A stretch of DNA of 8,295 nt, taken from contig NZGH01000035.1 of NCBI GenBank assembly GCA_002690875.1, positions 1-8,295 on the forward strand. The letters run 5' to 3'. Under the pieces are notes generated by a model. It ran no database searches and was not told where the DNA came from. It worked only from the letters and a program-made list of their open reading frames with translations. This document shows, piece after piece, positions 4,924 to 8,295 of the stretch; position 1 is the first letter of the stretch, and each line of letters starts with the position of its first letter. A program made the translations under genes and the position numbers. This DNA comes from Rickettsiales bacterium (lineage in GTDB: Bacteria; Pseudomonadota; Alphaproteobacteria; TMED127).

Positions 4924-5763
4924 TTAATTTTCTAATAATATTTTAGCAACTAGGTCAGGTTTTTCTAAAAAAGAGAAATGACTGCAATTTTTTATCGTGA
5001 TGTGAGAATCAAGTTTTAATTGAACTTGTGTATCGATTCTCTCGCTTTCTTTTGACCAGTCAAATTCTCCGTAAATAAGTTTAATTGGAAGATCAACACT
5101 ATCATATATATTTTTACAAGCTGTCCAAGTTTTAAAATTGGAAAGAACATTTCTAAAATGATATACATAACCAATTTTTTTTAATGAAGTGGTAAGTAGG
5201 TCTATGTAGTTGGATGATAATTCAGCTTTGTCATAAAAACCACCTTCTAAAATATTCTTTAAAATAAAACGATTTTCTAATGAAGAGAAGAAATTTCCTA
5301 CAAAAGGTAATCCAACATGAAAAAGAATAAAGTTTGCGAAAAAATTACCTCGCCTAATACCCTCTGCAAAGCGAGTATCATAATCATATGGGTTGAAACA
5401 AAAAATTTTTTTTATTTTACTTGGGATTTTTGATGCAATGGTTATTGGTATTACTCCACCGATAGACTCACCTGCTAAAGTAACATCACTTAATTTTAAA
5501 TGATTAATGAAATCTATAAGAGAGTTAGTGAAAAATTTTTGATCATAATTTGTTTTATTGTTAATAGGAGAACTTCCAAATCCAGGTAAATCAACTGAGT
5601 ACACAGTGAAATTTTTGCAAAGCTTGGGTTTTATTCGACCACAGTATTCGAGTCTATTTCTAATGGTATGAAATAAAATAATTGGAGGGCCTTCTCCGAC
5701 GCAACTATATCTTATATAAGTTCCGTCACTCAAGTTGAATTTATTAATCTTTTCATCTAGCAC
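4924..5763 (-). CDS. alpha/beta hydrolase
   Basis: This 279-residue protein has the alpha/beta hydrolase fold. The nucleophile elbow is G98-E-S100-I-G-G, the acid is Asp235 in IYGEFDWSKESER, and the base is His262 in NCSHFSFLEKPD. SVDLPGFGSSP (56-66) is the strand and loop typical of esterases, haloperoxidase-like and C-C bond hydrolases. The oxyanion region reads LFHTIRN (30-36) where most relatives have HG. A helical cap covers about residues 125-215. The substrate cannot be named from sequence. Translation starts at GTG 5761-5763: an in-frame TGA lies two codons upstream, no nearby ATG exists, and GGGGA (5771-5775) sits 7 nt before the GTG. No signal peptide, so cytoplasmic. It stands apart from its neighbours (99 bp and 393 bp spacers) and is probably transcribed alone. 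Confidence 0.9.
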   Translation of the reverse strand: MLDEKINKFNLSDGTYIRYSCVGEGPPIILFHTIRNRLEYCGRIKPKLCKNFTVYSVDLPGFGSSPINNKTNYDQKFFTNSLIDFINHLKLSDVTLAGESIGGVIPITIASKIPSKIKKIFCFNPYDYDTRFAEGIRRGNFFANFILFHVGLPFVGNFFSSLENRFILKNILEGGFYDKAELSSNYIDLLTTSLKKIGYVYHFRNVLSNFKTWTACKNIYDSVDLPIKLIYGEFDWSKESERIDTQVQLKLDSHITIKNCSHFSFLEKPDLVAKILLEN

Positions 5764-6156
5764 TTTTCAATCCCCAAAAAAAAATTAAATCCTATTTTGA
5801 CAAAAATTATTTTTTGTATTTTACTAGTTTAATTATTTAGATTATAGATTTTTTTTGTTATCCTTTATGAATAAAAATAAAAAATACATAATCAAGTTTT
5901 AAAGCTAGTTTATTCATAGACTCTTTATTATCAATAAATCAATTATTTACCTATAGAAAAAACCAAGATGAAAGATTTTTTTACTCAATGAATAAATGAT
6001 GTTAAAAATTGTTCTGTATTAGAATAGTGCAAGTAGAAATACCAAAGAAATTTTTTTTAATAGCAAAGAAAAAAATTAATAAAAATAAAATAATAATATT
6101 GATAGACTTAATATTTAAAAAAATGCTAGTAGTAAAAATTTTTAGAAATAGAGTGC
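5764..6156. other. 393-bp spacer between ferritin-like and hydrolase genes
   Basis: I see no supported gene. A 19-codon minus frame (5858-5917, beginning MNKLALKLDY) has an AAGAG-like site before its ATG, but it is too short to claim and is out of context for a leader peptide. A hydrophobic minus frame ending at 6002 (IIILFLLIFFF...) runs in from inside the ferritin-like gene without any start codon. No clear terminator with a GC stem follows the ferritin-like gene. The hydrolase leader and its candidate -10 box lie at the low end. Confidence 0.6.
5841..5846 (-). promoter_or_regulatory. candidate -10 box (TATAAT) for the hydrolase
   Basis: TATAAT on the minus strand lies 77 nt before the hydrolase GTG, implying a leader of about 70 nt. 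The region 17 bp further up (CATAAA) is not a convincing -35. This is a single hexamer match in AT-rich DNA, so it is tentative. Confidence 0.25.
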
Positions 6157-6579
6157 TTAATTGAACTTGATCATTTTTTCTACTTCCATCATATGTAATT
6201 CTTCCTGGCCAATCATGCTCCTTGCATACTCCTCTAAATATACAGATTTACCATCTATTAACTTGAGCAAATCATAATAATTTCTGACTGCATTTTTCTC
6301 ATGTTCCAAAGTTTCTTTCAAAATTTCATTTATATCGTGTTTGAATGTCTCTTTAATTTCATTTATATTTAAAGGTGGATGTCCTCCTAAACCAGTTATA
6401 TGCTCACCAGCGAGATTTGCATGAGCCAATGATTCCTGTGACTGAGACTTAAAAAATTCAATCAAAGGTAATCTATGAGGACCAAATATCATTAATGAGT
6501 AATGTGTGTATCGAATGACCCCCGAGAGTTCTAAATCAAATATTTGTGTTAATTTATCAACTATTCTTTCTTTGTTCAT
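6157..6579 (-). CDS. ferritin-like diiron protein (bacterioferritin-type)
   Basis: The 140 residues are predicted to form a four-helix bundle: helix A about 2-32, B 38-64, C 73-108, D 111-138. Likely diiron ligands are E17 in LELSGVIRY; E49 and H53 in QESLAHA; E92 or E94 in LEHEKNA; and E126 with H129 in QEELH. Bacterioferritin usually has E-x-x-H in helix B; here the spacing is E-x-x-x-H, so the ligand assignment in that helix is less certain. The protein is shorter than ferritin or bacterioferritin (about 155-175) and has no clear heme methionine position. It could store iron or be a small oxidase/peroxide scavenger. No signal peptide, so cytoplasmic. The ATG at 6577-6579 is preceded by GGGA (6588-6591) 8 nt away. 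Spacers of 393 and 248 bp flank it, so it is probably monocistronic. Confidence 0.85.
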   Translation of the reverse strand: MNKERIVDKLTQIFDLELSGVIRYTHYSLMIFGPHRLPLIEFFKSQSQESLAHANLAGEHITGLGGHPPLNINEIKETFKHDINEILKETLEHEKNAVRNYYDLLKLIDGKSVYLEEYARSMIGQEELHMMEVEKMIKFN

Positions 6580-6827
6580 TTCAATATTCCCAGTTAAAAA
6601 TTGGATCTGGTTGATGAGGAATTGTAGTGTTAAATAATATTTTTAAATATATAAATCATAGATATTTCGATTGTTATTTAAATATAATAGTAATTTGATC
6701 TACCACTTTTAGGATTTTAACTTAAAAACTAAATAAAATATGTACCATTAACCATATGCAATTAAAGCCATCTTAGTTTTTATTCAAATATTTTGAAAAG
6801 ATAATAAAACTTGTAAGATATTCCTAT

Positions 6828-8036
6828 TCATAGTTTGTTTCTTGTTAAAAGCATTGGAAATTTTTTTGCCCAAATAATTACAACAACTAGTGTACCGATA
6901 GATCCAAAAATTACTGATCCAACAGGACCGAGAAATGCAGCTGTTGCACCAGATTCAAATTCACCCAATTCGTTTGATGCCCCAATAAAAATTGCATTTA
7001 CTGATGAAACTCTCCCTCTAAGGGAATCAGGAGTTTCTAGTTGTATAAGAGTCATTCTAATTACAACACTTAAACTGTCAGCGGCTCCAGAAATCACTAA
7101 GGCTATTACCGAAAGCAAGAAATTCGTAGACAGTGCAAAAACCAACATAGAAAGCCCAAAAAATGTAACTGAAAGAAAAAGTTTTTTTCCTACTTTACGT
7201 TTCATTGGCCATTGAGTTACAACGAGGGCACATATTAAAGCCCCAAGTGCTGGCGATGCTCTCAATATTCCTAATCCCTCTGGACCAGTTTGAAGTATGT
7301 CTTTAGCAAAGACAGGAAGCAATGCTGTTGCACCTCCAAGAAGAACAGCAAATAAATCCAAAGAAATAGCACCAAGTACAGTTTTGTTGGCGCAAATAAA
7401 TTTGATGCCCTCAAAGATACCTGAAAACGAAATTTTAGAGTTACTGGCTAAGTAATTGTATTTTATGTTTGTACTTAAGATAGATGCAGAAATAAAGAGT
7501 AACATACAAATTGAATAGACAATATCAGGCCCAAGGACATATAGAAAACCACCGATAGCTGGTCCTATAATGATTGAAGAATGCATCGTTGTTGAGCTTA
7601 GAGCAACTGCATTCTGAAGTATTTTTTTTGGAACAAGGGCTGGAGTCAAAGATTGTTGAGACGGCATTTGAAAAGCGCGAGTTGTCCCCAAAACACCAGC
7701 AAGTAAAAAAATAGTTTCTCTTGAAATAATATTGTATGCGGTGAAATAAAATAAAAGTGAAGCTACTAACGCATGAGATGCAAAGCAAAAAACTAATATC
7801 TTTCCTTTATGAAATCGGTCTACCATTTGTCCGGCAGGTAATGAAAGTAATAGAGCAGGAATAAATTGAAACAAACCAACCAGACCCAAATCCCAAACGC
7901 TAGAAGTTAAATCATATAATTGCCATGCTACAGTAACTATAAGTATTTGATAGGAGGTGATACCTAATATCCTAACCAATAAAAGAATCGAAAAACTTTT
8001 GTACCCCAGTAATTCTCTAAATTCATTAGAAATCAT
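6828..8036 (-). CDS. MFS transporter, EntS-like exporter
   Basis: This 402-residue inner-membrane protein has the length and hydrophobic pattern of a 12-helix major facilitator: helices at about 14-38, 48-70, 78-100, 106-126, 144-168, 171-190, 218-245, 257-275, 285-302, 306-330, 342-358 and 365-390. The loop 2-3 motif PAGQMVDRFHKGK (67-79) is the MFS motif A form. PSQQSLTPALVP (125-136) and SLRGRVSSVNAIFIGASNELGEFESG (338-363, key residues G341, R342, E356, E359) match the EntS/MFS_3 group of exporters. EntS exports enterobactin; homologues export many small molecules and no siderophore genes are visible, so the substrate is open. The start ATG 8034-8036 has GAG 6 nt upstream. A short palindrome (TTCAAATATTTTGAA, 6783-6797) lies downstream but lacks a U-tract. 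Confidence 0.9.
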   Translation of the reverse strand: MISNEFRELLGYKSFSILLLVRILGITSYQILIVTVAWQLYDLTSSVWDLGLVGLFQFIPALLLSLPAGQMVDRFHKGKILVFCFASHALVASLLFYFTAYNIISRETIFLLAGVLGTTRAFQMPSQQSLTPALVPKKILQNAVALSSTTMHSSIIIGPAIGGFLYVLGPDIVYSICMLLFISASILSTNIKYNYLASNSKISFSGIFEGIKFICANKTVLGAISLDLFAVLLGGATALLPVFAKDILQTGPEGLGILRASPALGALICALVVTQWPMKRKVGKKLFLSVTFFGLSMLVFALSTNFLLSVIALVISGAADSLSVVIRMTLIQLETPDSLRGRVSSVNAIFIGASNELGEFESGATAAFLGPVGSVIFGSIGTLVVVIIWAKKFPMLLTRNKL

Positions 8037-8052
8037 CTTTTGCTCTTTTTAT

Positions 8053-8087
8053 TTTCTAAAAAAACATGTTAAAAACTTTTTTAGAAA
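8053..8087. promoter_or_regulatory. 11-bp inverted repeat upstream of the MFS gene
   Basis: TTTCTAAAAAA (8053-8063) and TTTTTTAGAAA (8077-8087) are perfectly complementary with a 13-nt loop that contains the palindrome ACATGT (8064-8069). The repeat ends 16 nt before the MFS ATG. It could be an operator (arm centres 24 bp apart) or a hairpin in the mRNA leader next to the ribosome site. No G+C in the stem apart from one pair, so RNA stability would be low, which favours a DNA-binding site. Confidence 0.4.
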
Positions 8088-8202
8088 TTTATAATTTCCA
8101 AAAAAATAAAAATATAGATTTAATAGTCATTAAATTAATCAGTAATAAGAGAAAACTGGCTTTTTAAAAAAGTTAATGACAAACAATAGGAACTTGATTA
8201 TT

Positions 8203-8240
8203 AACTTACCAATATTTTCAATTTGCATTTAAAGTAAGTT
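8203..8240. repeat. 7-bp inverted repeat in the upstream spacer
   Basis: AACTTAC (8203-8209) and GTAAGTT (8234-8240) are complementary with a 24-nt gap, followed by the short hairpin-like AGTTGATCCAACT (8237-8249). No gene is visible between the MFS start and the window end, so this may be leader or promoter DNA for the MFS gene, or chance. Confidence 0.2.
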
Positions 8241-8295
8241 GATCCAACTGGAATATTTTTTTAAATTACAGAGTAAATAAAATTAATAATATCAG

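Noticed and set aside
5858..5917. 19-codon frame starting MNKLALKLDY, possible leader peptide
   Set aside because: Too short, no attenuator structure after it and no link to the hydrolase.
6002..6200. Hydrophobic minus frame ending IIILFLLIFFFAIKKNFF...
   Set aside because: It has no start codon and runs out of the ferritin-like gene in a shadow frame; hydrophobicity follows from T-rich DNA.
6835..7215. 126-codon plus-strand frame
   Set aside because: Antisense shadow of the MFS gene, whose family match is strong.
7525..7788. 87-codon minus frame
   Set aside because: Out-of-frame shadow inside the MFS gene.
1..8295. CRISPR array linked to the Cas4-like nuclease, tRNA/rRNA genes, insertion sequences
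   Set aside because: I looked for regularly spaced direct repeats, cloverleaf GC-rich stretches and transposase motifs on both strands and saw none.

Overview
The window is very AT-rich (about a quarter to 30% G+C by eye). Every convincing gene lies on the minus strand, so transcription runs from high to low coordinates. TTA/AAA/ATT-rich codons, weak or absent Shine-Dalgarno sequences and the gene mix (beta-carbonic anhydrase, PepE-like peptidase, ferritin-like protein, secreted Cache proteins) suggest a free-living, small-genome marine bacterium. An AT-rich Alphaproteobacterium related to SAR11 or HIMB59-type lineages is my guess; there is no rRNA or marker gene to settle it. The spacers (about 390 bp at 5764-6156 and about 720 bp at 1284-2000) are long for a strictly streamlined genome.

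In transcription order the genes are: an EntS-like MFS exporter (6828-8036); a ferritin-like diiron protein (6157-6579); an alpha/beta hydrolase with a GTG start (4924-5763); a beta-carbonic anhydrase (4198-4824) followed 4 bp later by a family S51 peptidase E-like protein (3501-4193); an unrecognised 72-residue protein (3227-3445); a stand-alone PD-(D/E)XK nuclease with two CxxC pairs (2433-3149); a small very basic protein (2146-2394) whose 3' end depends on a run of seven A residues; and a 53-residue predicted membrane protein (2001-2162). After a gene-poor stretch come two tandem paralogous secreted Cache-domain proteins (780-1271 and 256-741).

Three groups are likely co-transcribed: carbonic anhydrase with peptidase; nuclease with the two small proteins, possibly including the 72-residue gene; and the Cache pair. 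The Cache pair has a TATAAT box overlapped by a 9-bp inverted repeat, a plausible operator. The MFS gene has an 11-bp inverted repeat just upstream of its start. A hairpin with a T-tract lies between the hydrolase and carbonic anhydrase genes, but its T-tract is on the plus strand, opposite to the genes.

I see no CRISPR array, tRNA, rRNA, insertion sequence, integrase or phage gene. Nothing here is a clearly new multi-gene system. The best candidates for undescribed biology are the nuclease and its two small downstream partners, and the duplicated secreted Cache proteins with their conserved cysteine pair and no signalling partner nearby.
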